DNA of 64,000 nt from the NCBI GenBank assembly GCA_020055645.1, contig JAECZT010000007.1:124001-188000 (forward strand), given 5' to 3'. The position numbers and the translations under genes were made by a program. The first letter of the stretch is position 1; every line of letters begins with the position of its first letter. Positions 10,513 through 19,745 of this stretch are shown here, piece by piece. A model generated the notes under the pieces. That model worked only from the letters and a program-made list of their open reading frames with translations, did not search any database and had not been told where the DNA came from. This stretch comes from Tomocerus qinae. Taxonomy: Eukaryota; Arthropoda; Collembola; Entomobryomorpha; Tomoceridae.

Positions 10513-10850
10513 CTATGGGGAGCTCAGTATGTTTTGAGACTCCAGAGGGTAGTCCTATGCGCGCAAGCAGTGCTGCAAGTAATCCAAAAACAGCGGAGCA
10601 AGAGGTGGAATCGGAATCTAGCACTCTGAGGATGAGTGGCTGGTCGACGGTACCAATCGACAGGTTTGGAGAAGTATTTCCATCCGAATTTATACCATTG
10701 GGTAGTCGAGGGGGCTCAAGAAGAGGCGGAAGGCTCCAAGGATTTTCAAGGAGCATGAGCGATGTTATGGGCGAAACATTAGTTCAAAGGGGTAAATAAT
10801 AAATAATTTTTGGGATATTTATTTTGTTTCATTTGGTATTTTTTAGGCAA
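10513..10850 (+). pseudogene. Ser/Gly-rich ORF with possible short intron
   Basis: The ORF at 10515-10799 encodes an acidic then Ser/Gly/Arg-rich stretch (EQEVESESSTLRMSGW, GSRGGSRRGG). At 10790-10846 the sequence reads GGGTAAAT, a T-rich tract and TTTTTTAG, which fits a GT-AG intron of about 57 bp. Splicing there would extend the reading frame only a few residues before a stop. It lies 220 bases upstream of a zinc-knuckle ORF and both may come from one retroelement gag/ORF1 or one host gene. I cannot decide. Confidence 0.3.
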
Positions 10851-11064
10851 TACAGGAAACGGATAGTACCAACCAGGTACAGATAGATGCTTAGACTTTT
10901 TGGGAGGAGACCCAAGAAGCAGCCAGAGAACTGGAGCGCTTGAACCTATAAAGCGAGCAAAATTGGGATAACCAATCGATGGATCTTCCGAGGAGGCAAG
11001 ATTCGGCGTCAGAGGCGAAAAAAAGACGTTCAGGGGCGAACTTTTCGAGCGAATTTTTTGAGCT

Positions 11065-11487
11065 ATGACGTCAGCATTCCGGAAGTTGGACTTGGCACAT
11101 TCGAGCAAAATCAGCATCGAGAGCGATACACTTGGGATTCTTCAATCTTCAGCTACAACGGGTAAAGCAGAAACTTGCTACACCTATGAGGGAAGTCGGC
11201 AAGCGAGAACACGGGCTCGAAATTTGGAAGCGAGTTCTAAGGCTCGGCCAAGAACTTCAAAGGCCAAAAAGCCATCAATGGCAAAACTTTTTGCGAACAA
11301 AAGGGGCGGGAAATTGTGTTTTGGGTGTCTAAGCACCGAACATTTATTAAAAGAGTGTAGCCCTCATGCAATGTTGCGGGAAAGATATGCTCAGAGGAAA
11401 TCTAATTGTGTGCAATGTGGAGTTTTACAAGGACAGCCGGGAGAATTGTGCCATAAATGTATAAGACTATGTGCTCGAAGCTGGTAG
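11065..11487 (+). pseudogene. Zinc-knuckle ORF, gag/ORF1-like
   Basis: The 140-residue ORF is basic in its first half (RQARTRARNLEASSKARPRT). It then has CFGCLSTEHLLKEC, which fits C-x2-C-x4-H-x4-C, the retroviral-type zinc knuckle that binds nucleic acid. A second cysteine cluster CVQCG...CHKC follows. Such arrays occur in gag and LINE ORF1 proteins. No RT follows on the same strand; downstream is a minisatellite. Broken or partial as it stands. Confidence 0.4.
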
Positions 11488-11809
11488 TGTTCATGTGTGA
11501 TGCCATAAATTTCTTGTGCAGTGACAATTCATTTTTTGTTGAATTCTTATTGAAGTAATTTGGATGTTTAATTTTGATTTTTGTTAGATTTTAATTAATA
11601 CCAAATTTATTGCAATATTAATACTTGTTTAATTTAATACATGTAGTTTCTCTTTGGGTGTTAAGGGGGTAATTTCAGCAGAAATTTATATTTGAAAATA
11701 GGAGATTTGTATTTCATGTATTTGAGGTTATAGTCTAGTGGAGTTATAGGTATGCGCATGTGCGCAGCTGTATTGAGCTAGTTGTGAGTGTTCGGCAGAG
11801 AGAAAAGTT

Positions 11810-12062
11810 TTTCAGTATTTTTTGTTATATTTTTCAGTATTTCTTGGTATATTTTTCAGTATTTTTGGTATATTTTTCAGTATTTTTTGTATATTTTTCA
11901 GTATTTTTGGTATATTTTTCAGTATTTTCGGTATATTTTTCAGTATTTTTTGGTATATTTTTCAGTATTTTTGGTATATTTTTTAGTATTTTTTGGTATA
12001 TTTTTCAGTATTTTTGGTATATTTTTCAGTATTTTTTGGTATATGTTTTAGTAATTTTTTAG
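11810..12062 (+). repeat. Minisatellite, 20-22-bp AT-rich unit, about 12 copies
   Basis: Copies of tatttttcagtatttttgg with variable T-run lengths. All plus-strand frames stay open by composition, which produces spurious F/Y-rich ORFs. Confidence 0.92.
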
Positions 12063-12512
12063 TATTTTCAGTTTGGTATCTTTTGTTCATAATTAAGCTG
12101 GAAATGGAGGCTCGTTGAAGGATCACAGTCAATACCCTTAGAGAGTCGTTAGAGGGGGACAGTCAATAACTTTCGATCAATAACTAACTTATGAATAATC
12201 GCTGTCCATAAGCAAAAGGCCCGCCGCGATTATAATATCCAAAGTTGTACTTCCCTATTAATGCTTTTTATAATATAAATTCGACAGGTAAGCTATAATT
12301 GAATGAGGCCCTATGCCATTCAACATTATCATTATTTACGCTCTATGCTGAATAAAATATATTTACTTAAATATCAAAATGGTCACCATATTGACTACTA
12401 TTTGGAACACATTATTAATTATCCTGGTTGGGGTCCTATTAGGTAAACAATTTCAAACTGATATAAATAACCGTTAAAATCACCTATATTTAATTCTAAA
12501 TTTAACAGGCAT

Positions 12513-12758
12513 TTACATAATAATTATAACTATCTTAGCTATAATCATATTATTGGCATGGAATTCTGGACGCTGATTTGATGGCAGGTTATGTTTAACA
12601 GAGGGCAAAATAGATACAATAGAGGTTACTCTTGGAAAGGTACCACTGTATTTAATATTTACATTGAACCAACCTTCAGTTCCTGCTAGATTACCGTTTA
12701 AATTTTTCCATACCAACTTTACCAGGCCTATTTCTCGTCTTTCATGAATAGTAAACAA
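12513..12758 (-). pseudogene. Possible LINE-derived ORF fragment
   Basis: An 81-residue minus-strand ORF (MFTIHERREIGLVKLVWKNL...) lies just outside the inverted-repeat element at 12941-17156. On the other side of that element (17167-17329) is a minus-strand LINE-like piece. Removing the 4.2-kb insertion conceptually places the two next to each other, so this may be the 3' part of the LINE that was its target. Weak evidence. Confidence 0.25.
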
Positions 12759-12940
12759 TTGTAGCCTTTTTAGCAGACAGCATTGAATTTTGTTTAACCA
12801 ACTACTAACAAGTCTACTTCACACTTTTCTTCTAATCTTTCTAAACTTACACATTCTAGGATAAAAAAAAAATTACTACAAACCTATTAATTCTTGTGTT
12901 GTGTAAATCAATTGTGTTCAATCTTGTGTAAACTGCAGTT

Positions 12941-13480
12941 AGTAGTGCCTAACAGGCCTCCTTAGTAGGCCTAACAGGCCAAGGCCGTTATCAGGCCAGG
13001 CCACTAACAGGCCAGGTCGATATCAGACCAGGCCTTAATCGGGCCAGGCCGTTCAGGTTGGCCTGATAACGGCCTTTTAAGGATGCCCAGCACTAAACGA
13101 CAAAAAAGATTAGAAACTCAATCCTAGCAACTCATTTTAATCATGGCAACTCATTTTAGTCATAGCAGCTGATATTAATCATAGTAACTCATTTTAATCA
13201 TAGCAACTCATTTTAATCATAGCAACTCATTTTAATCATAGCAACTCATTTTAATCATAGAAACTCATTTTAATCATAGTATCTCATTTTAATCATAGCA
13301 ACTCATTTTAATCATAGAAACTCATTTTAATCATAGTATCTCATTTTAATCATAGCAACTCATTTAAATCATAGCAAAACATTTTATTCATAGCAACTCA
13401 TTTTAATCATAGCAACTCATTTTAGGCATAGCAACTCATTTTAATCATAACAACTCAATTTAATCATACCCGTGAGCAAA
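12941..13480 (+). repeat. Left terminal inverted repeat with 19-bp tandem array
   Basis: The first ~150 bases are GGCC-rich. From 13127 the unit tcattttaatcatagcaac repeats about 18 times with small changes. It pairs with the right end at 16830-17156. Confidence 0.88.
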
Positions 13481-14606
13481 ACAACAAACAGCAACCTTTA
13501 CAAATTATTTCGTACCCACATATCCTAATTTTGAAAATATTAAATTATCTATTAAGTAAAGTATTATACGTAAAATAGCTTAGACTGTATATTTTTCAGT
13601 TAATTCTGTAAATAAACAGTTAAGTGATTATGAAACTTTCTGTACAAAAATTAAAAAACAAAGTAGGAAGTTGAATAAGGTTGATTTAAATCATTGTGAA
13701 GATGAACAAAAGATTTTTTGCAATAGTAATGTTTCCACAGTAATTGCAGATAGACTTAAACAAAATACACATTTTAAACCTATTTTTAGTCATAAATTGT
13801 TAAAAAACATTGTTAACGGTAACATCCGATAAGCATGCAGGAATTTGTATTCTAAATGAAAAAGATTATGACGCTGAAATATTTAGACAGTTGGAAGACT
13901 TAGAAACATACAGACCAACTACTAGGCTACACTACCATTACTCTTTTCTAAAATTTTCTGATAAAGTAAAATGTTTGGAGAAACATTTGCCTGGTAATAT
14001 TAAATTATCTATTCTAATTCCTAAATCACATGAACCTAGCAATTTTATATACTTGTAAAAATACATAAACCATATGTGAATTTTCCAATTGGACGACCTA
14101 TATCCGGGACGATTAGAACATTTAACAAACTAATCAGCCAGCTAGTCGATCGCTTTCTTCAGCCGATAATGCTTTATATTCCTGACCTACTTTAAGACAC
14201 CCCTCATTTACTTATTTTGTTAAATAATCAGAATTTGGAACCAACTGTTGAGTATACTTTAGTAACGATCGATATTGTTTCTCTATATACCAGTCTTTTA
14301 ACATAGAATTGTAAAATGTATTGCTGTGAGTATTATAAGAGATTTAGACATTAAACCTCAGCCTAGATTACAACTATGTGAAATTTAAAAATGATTACTA
14401 TTATCAACATAGGTGAATTCAAATGGGTGGATCTGCATCATGCAGTATAGCCAACATATCTATATTTGAAGAATTAAAATCAATATTTGATAATATTAGT
14501 GAAATCGTTTTTCGTAAAAGGTTTCTTGACGATATTTTTCTGTAAGTAAAAAGTAATAATATACCGGATATGTCTATTTGGTTAGATAATTTAAGCAAAC
14601 ATGAGT

Positions 14607-15256
14607 GGAGAGGGCTAATAAGGCTGTGCTATGAGTCATTTTTGGTTTCCTAACTTTTCCATGCTCCTATGAATGCTGTGGTGAAACGTGCAAGCCGCAA
14701 CTTGGTGTGAAAGACACTTTTATTTACGTACATATAAATAATTACACTTACACACACATATTCTAGGTGTAACTAACTACTAACTAATACAGGTAAGTTA
14801 ATAGGGTCAGGTGAGTACACTTAATTATGGACAATAATTAAGCGGGAGAGCAGCACCGAAAATTGTGTGTGTCTCCTTTAAAGATTCGACGTTTACTACT
14901 TGCTAGCATTCAAGTTTGGGTGCTAGGCAAGTGCAGTTGTGTCACATGACACATTCATACATACATAGGTAGGTATGGGCAATACAACTACATGCTATGC
15001 TATTACTAAAACTACAAGTAGGTAGGTAGGTTTAGACTACACATCATTGTACATTACATTTCATTATTTCATATTGCATATTTCTTCGTATACTAGGGAA
15101 GCCCGCACTAAGGGATTGACACACTTAGCCTAGCACGTCCATGTCACTATATAGCATAAGGTCTACGCTCAAGAGGAGATTTCGAGCTAACGCCAAAGCA
15201 ACTGTCCGTCCCGTCGCTTCCATGGGGCTCATGAAAGGAGGTAGCAGGAGGCCTTT

Positions 15257-15301
<45 letters not shown>

Positions 15302-15548
15302 ACGCGCATGAATGGATTAACGAGATTCCCACTGTCCCTGTCTACTACATGTAAAGTGTAGGGACGAGTGCAGAAGCTCAATCATAGGGACAAGACCAGA
15401 CTATTTCGAACTTACTTGTCTTGTTCGCTCGCTAGTGTCCAGACTAGTGCATGCAACAAGGGCAAGTGTTTCGAACTTACATAGTAGGTCTCCCTCATTT
15501 AGTTACCAAAATCCTTATACTAGAGGAGAGCCTATCGAGGCGTCTCCA
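14607..15548. mobile_element. 942-bp insert in PLE copy 2, 6-bp target duplication
   Basis: The PLE reading is interrupted between atgagt at 14601-14606 and atgagt at 15549-15554, a 6-bp direct duplication. The ends are weakly inverted (GGAGA at the left, TCTCCA at the right). The interior has no ORF. It has aggtaggtaggt and acatacata microsatellites and a block at 15257-15347 almost identical to 28S rDNA. The class is unknown. It is non-coding, so it was moved by another element's enzyme. Confidence 0.7.
15257..15347 (+). rRNA. 28S rRNA fragment (transposed piece, not a gene)
   Basis: The sequence reads gggagtaactatgactctct, continues through ttaaggtagccaaatgcctc, and later ggattaacgagattcccact. 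From memory this is the highly conserved 28S region that contains the insertion sites of R2 and R1 retrotransposons. Compared with the usual 28S sequence, nine bases (taattagtg) are missing after cgtcatc at 15301. The match stops abruptly on both sides, so this is a captured fragment inside the 942-bp insert and not part of an rDNA unit. Confidence 0.88.
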
Positions 15549-16829
15549 ATGAGTATTTAAAGTTCACCTACACTTTCTCTAAGCCCTCAATAATTTTCTT
15601 AGATTTAAAAATATCTCTTATAAAAAATAATAATATAAAAACCAATTTATATCGAATACCCCTGTCAAAACACATGTATTTGCACTACAATTCTAATACT
15701 CCAAAACACTTAAAACATTCTCTCTTATTCGCAGGGTTTGCGTATAATGCGATATTGCTCTGAAAGAGAAGACAGAATACGCGAATTAGGACTACTTTTT
15801 GAAAAATTCAGAAGTAGGTGTTGTCTATAACCTGCCTTAATTAAAACCGCAAAAAAATTATTGTTGCTAAACAGAAATAATTTACTTATTCCAAAAGGTA
15901 CTCTATTTTTACAAACTTTGAATATACATAATGAGGAAATATTAAATAAGTATGACTGCAAATAAAAATATCTGTTACCCAACCTATAATTATATTGTAT
16001 TACCATTTTATAAATGTATTTCAGACATGGGTAAGATAGTTACATAGTTGTTGAAAAATGAATTAAGTGAATGTAGAAGTGAAAATTATGCCAGTGCAGC
16101 TTCAAGCATAAGTGTGAGAGTTTGGTACAAGAAAGTGAATAGACTGACTAATTCTACGAAATAATTTCTGGATTCATGTTGACTCTATGTATTATTGAAA
16201 TCTGGTTTGTGTTACGTTGTACTATACCCTGCGTTATGTATACTCCTTCTCACATAGTTAACCTTGAATAAGCGCACTTTTCAAGATGCTGATTCATTCC
16301 GTTTTGGCTGATGACTAAAACAAACATTCGGCCTGTCAATTGGATTTTTTTCAAAAGTTGTTATTTTTTCAAAAATTGTTATTTCTTATAACAAAACTAA
16401 TTTTTAAGTCATTTGATTAATTGGCTATTTAAATTTGTGTACCTACAACGTATCGCCTTTTAAGGTACTTACTGGGTTATATTTATTTTCTCACTAATGG
16501 CAACATAATAATACATACTAATATAATTTCCATCTTACTTAATAACTCAATTCGCCCAAATGGAAAGACTTACCTTAAAAGTTTTACCTACTACTTTGTT
16601 GCATTATATTAAATCCTTTTCTAATTGACCATTAAATATTTAATTCGTAATTTTTCATTTGACCTATAGCCTGATGAAGTTGTAACATAACCTGGTTGCT
16701 AAATAAAGGCCATCTGTTGTAATTGGAACAGTTCGAGTTCAAGTGGTTTATTCCTGAAAGGTAGTGCTTTCACTACACTCTCTGGTTTGTTCTTTAGGAG
16801 AATCAAAAAATCTTTCAAGGAGTTTTTTT

Positions 16830-17156
16830 CTTAATGATTAAAATGAGTGCCTATGACTAAAATGAGTTGCTATGACTAAAATCAGTTGCTATGACTAAAA
16901 TGAGTTGCTATGATTAAAATGAGTTTCTATGACTAAAATGAGTTTCTATGACTAAAATGAGTTGCTATGACTAAAATTAGTTGCTTTGATTGAGTTTCCA
17001 ATGTTATTTGTCGTTTAGTGTTGGACATACTTAAACGGCCGTTATCAGGCCGACCTGATTACGGCCTGGCCTGATAACGGTCTGGCCTGTTAATGGCCTG
17101 GCCTGATAACGGTCTTGGCCTGTTAGGCCTACTAAGGAGGCCTGTTAAGCACTACT
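16830..17156 (-). repeat. Right terminal inverted repeat
   Basis: Contains tgactaaaatgagttgcta repeats (16830-16990), then GGCC-rich DNA, ending gcactact at 17156 next to the 10-bp duplication. Confidence 0.85.
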
Positions 17157-17166
17157 AACTGCAGTT

Positions 17167-17329
17167 GTAATCTAGTTTGTATAGCCCAGACACGAATACA
17201 ATTATCATAAATACTTATTACATAACAATGAATCAACATACCCATTACTTTCTCAGTTACCTGCCTCTTAATTGAGTGTAACTTGGCTAAGGCTATTTTT
17301 ACTCTTTTAGCAAAATACTCTGAATGCAA
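17167..17329 (-). pseudogene. LINE RT C-terminal fragment
   Basis: The minus-strand translation has FAKRVKIALAKLHSIKRQV and then YVISIYDNCIRVWAI, which resembles the thumb/connection region after a LINE RT (a basic helix, then Y...WA). It ends where the 4.2-kb element inserted, and a MITE lies immediately upstream in its own orientation. Only about 55 residues remain. Confidence 0.45.
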
Positions 17330-17335
17330 TTTTAA

Positions 17336-17749
17336 CAGAGTATCGAGTGTAAATGCCGCATGTCGTAAATGCCGTAAATTGAAATTGCGGCATTTGGCAT
17401 TTAGTTTACGTCATGCCGTAAATGCCGAAAACTATTTTTAGCCCCAAGAAGCAGTGAAATTCAAAATTACTGATAAATCAATGCAGTATTTGTCATTTTT
17501 GGCAATAATAAGGACAGAAATAATATAAATTATTTCAGTTTTCTAATTGTGACTTTAGTTTGTGAAACGCTTTTGAATTAAAAAAATAAATAAAATACAT
17601 AGATTCAATTTTGAAAGTAAACAGTTAATAAATATGTTATTGTATTATGTCTAAAGTACTTTACGGCATTTGCGGCATTTACGGCGTTTACGGCATTTAC
17701 GGCATGCGGTATTGAAAAATAGTTTACGGCATGCCGACTTTATACTCTG
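17336..17749. mobile_element. MITE family B, copy 1, hAT-like, 414 bp
   Basis: Ends are CAGAGTAT and ATACTCTG. The flanking 8-bp duplication is aattttaa / aatttaaa, with one mismatch. Subterminal DNA consists of gtaaatgccg / cggcatttac repeats in both orientations. A shorter copy of the same family is at 54828-55058. Non-coding; hAT-type ends and duplication length. Confidence 0.8.
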
Positions 17750-17772
17750 AATTTAAATATTAAATTCAATAA

Positions 17773-18780
17773 TGTAACGACCGATGTAAGGTTTAAGGCT
17801 ATTTTTCGCGCAAATGCTCTTAATCTGGCTGTTGTTCAAAATGCTAAGTGGTTAAAGGCAACCCAACACGGAGAGCGTTACTATTGGGTTATCACTAACC
17901 CTCACACGAGTCCTTTTTACAATAAAGAATGAATGCCAAACAACTTACATTAAGCAAACTCACAATACGATAAACTGCCAGATAACCTTTAAGAATTATC
18001 ACGATATGATACAATACAAGCCCACGATAACATAAGTAAAAGGTTAGAGAGATTCCCCAAAATAGTTAACCCAGGAAAGCTAAAGGGGGCGACGAGGACA
18101 AATACGATAGACCGAATTCAGCCGCTTCGTATACTCTGCAAGGAATCGAATTCAAAACCAAGCAGGACCCTAACACGTGGAACCGAATTCAGAAGCCACG
18201 TGTTCAGTCGAGGACTGTACTCAGCGCCCCACTCTTTCTTCCAAGGAACCGAATTCGGAAACCAAGGAAAAGAACCGACACTTACAACCAGCAGTCTCAG
18301 GAAACAGGAAAGGAACCACAGCAACAGGAAGCAAGCAAGTCCCAGGAATCCCAATCACGACTAGAATAATTACACTTAACCTATTTTAGCTGCAACTACA
18401 CCATTGCAGCCGTTTAATTACCAACGATCTTCAACTATTACGGTAATTAGCTCCATTGATCCTTGACCTAGGATCAACTTAAGATACACTATCAGAATCA
18501 GGCCTTAAAGCTCTTTCTGATTTTGCATTCACAATGACCAAAATGTCATTGTAAATATCTATTACTTAACTTTACCACTTAAAACTATGTTGATTTCCCG
18601 TAAGCTCAATCCCAGAGCTTACAAATACAATCGCAATTCCACGATTGCACTTAACCTAATAATCCCTTGGCCATAACTCAGCCTTACATTACCTTCTTAT
18701 ATCCTTAAAGCTTAAACTTTATAATCTAAACCCAGATTCTCTACAATAATTACTCCTAGATACTTAAAATTATACCCTCT
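17773..18780 (+). mobile_element. LTR-like dispersed repeat R2, copy 1 (fossil)
   Basis: Starts TGTAACGACC, the kind of terminus LTRs have. The first ~300 bp recur in inverted orientation at 32262-32622, and 17938-18780 recur in the same orientation at 28485-29020. Shared blocks include ttacattaagcaaactcaca, gacgaggacaaa and cagccgcttcgtatactctg. No pol is recognisable inside. It may be a solo LTR or part of a non-autonomous LTR element. Copies differ by many substitutions and indels, so it is old. Confidence 0.5.
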
Positions 18781-18808
18781 TTCCAAGGCAATATTATCAT
18801 ACAATATA

Positions 18809-19186
18809 TCATCGAACTCTCGAACAATTTTGTTTTTTCAACATTAATTTCAATTTTTTTTGACACCATTCGTACATATTTTTAAGATTATGATTGATTA
18901 CATTGATATCATCATTAACATTAGTAGCATTAGTCCAGAAATCTAAATCGTCGGCATATAATGCATAGTTAATATCTAAAATAGAACCAACATCATTTAT
19001 AAAAAGGCTAAATATTATTATTTTTTTATTATTATAAGAAGACGCCCCCTTGGAGCTATTGCCATAGGGCCAAATACAGTAAACAGGATTCATAGACATA
19101 TATATATATATACATAAATATAATTTTTTTGGGCTATCAATATACGAGCGACATTTACCGACCTCATTACGTATTAAAGGTTTCAT
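18809..19186 (-). pseudogene. LINE reverse transcriptase fragment with YADD
   Basis: The minus-strand ORF reads FSLFINDVGSILDINYALYADDLDFW followed by NHNLKNMYEWCQKKLKL, which is RT motif C with the usual LINE helix after it. Only motif C and its flank are clear; the preceding GVPQG block is degraded. It lies between an LTR-like repeat and AT-rich DNA. It seems a different family from LINE A. Confidence 0.7.
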
Positions 19187-19534
19187 TAAGTATTATTGTT
19201 CGATTACAGTGAAAGTGTACATACGCATGCACTCTGTCTTCGTATACTTTGCTATATAAAGTCACACAAATTTTAAAATTGGGCATGTAATCATTTGACT
19301 TACAATTTCTAAATTATTTCTGTTCTAAATTATTTCTGCCAAAAATACTTAAATTATAAAATTTTAACGGACTCTGTAATGGGTAACATTATTATTATTA
19401 TTATATAATTGGCATTTTCATTCTATATTTAGATTGACCTATTATGTATTGGAGGCTAACAAGATCAGTGTTGTGAAAAACTATAACCTAGCTACGTGTA
19501 CTAAACACAAAGTTCAAAAAATCGTTAGGAATAA
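19187..19534. other. Unassigned AT-rich DNA
   Basis: No gene or clear repeat seen, apart from an ATT microsatellite near 19390-19405. Confidence 0.5.
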
Positions 19535-19745
19535 TATAAAAGTTTCCACAGTTGGGAAAAATTTAAAAGTTTCCACAGTTGGGAAAAGTTTAAAAGTAAG
19601 GATTAAAAAGTAAGAAAGTAAAGTAAAAGTAAGTAAGCAAAACGTTTCGACAGTAAGGATTAAAATTGTAAAGTGCTAAGATGAGCTAACTGGATGGGGA
19701 AATTGAGACTGGAGAAAATGAACGTTTAAATTGCAGAGAAATTGA
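19535..19745 (+). repeat. Tandem/dispersed repeat R3, left copy
   Basis: Contains aaaagtttccacagttggga repeats followed by gatgagctaactggatgg and cgtttaaattgcagag. The same order is seen at 21790-22090, so the BEL/Pao fossil lies between direct copies of this repeat. Confidence 0.75.

Larger units (their letters stand above)
13600..16165 (+). mobile_element. Penelope-like element, copy 2, broken RT with an insertion
   Basis: PLE signatures can be recognised along the plus strand: a DKHAGICILNEKDYD block near 13825-13870, a GRPISGT-like block near 14090-14110, MGGSASCSIANIS near 14423, RFLDDIFL near 14519-14543, and the C-terminal NTPKHLKHSL and REDRIRELG blocks near 15690-15790. The order and spacing match copies 1 and 3. 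A 942-bp insert (14607-15548) interrupts it. It is old, with many breaks, and no GIY-YIG domain follows. Confidence 0.85.
12941..17156 (+). mobile_element. 4.2-kb inverted-repeat element holding PLE copy 2, 10-bp target duplication
   Basis: Both ends read agtagtgc-taacaggcc in inverted orientation. They are flanked by an identical 10-bp duplication, aactgcagtt at 12931-12940 and 17157-17166. Inside the ends come GGCC-rich repeats (ggcctgataacggcc) and then a tandem array of a 19-bp unit, again inverted between the two sides (13127-13480 and 16830-16990). The interior is a broken Penelope-like RT on the plus strand. Inverted long ends with internal tandem repeats and 9-10-bp duplications are known from foldback and Mutator-type DNA transposons. 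For a PLE the clean 10-bp duplication is unusual. Confidence 0.8.

Noticed and set aside
15257-15347. A true 28S rRNA gene
   Set aside because: Only 91 bp match, with a 9-base gap and unrelated flanks inside a transposed insert.
16665-16700. CTGATGA in the 3' region of PLE copy 2 as a ribozyme
   Set aside because: The GAAA element is missing; at best a decayed motif.
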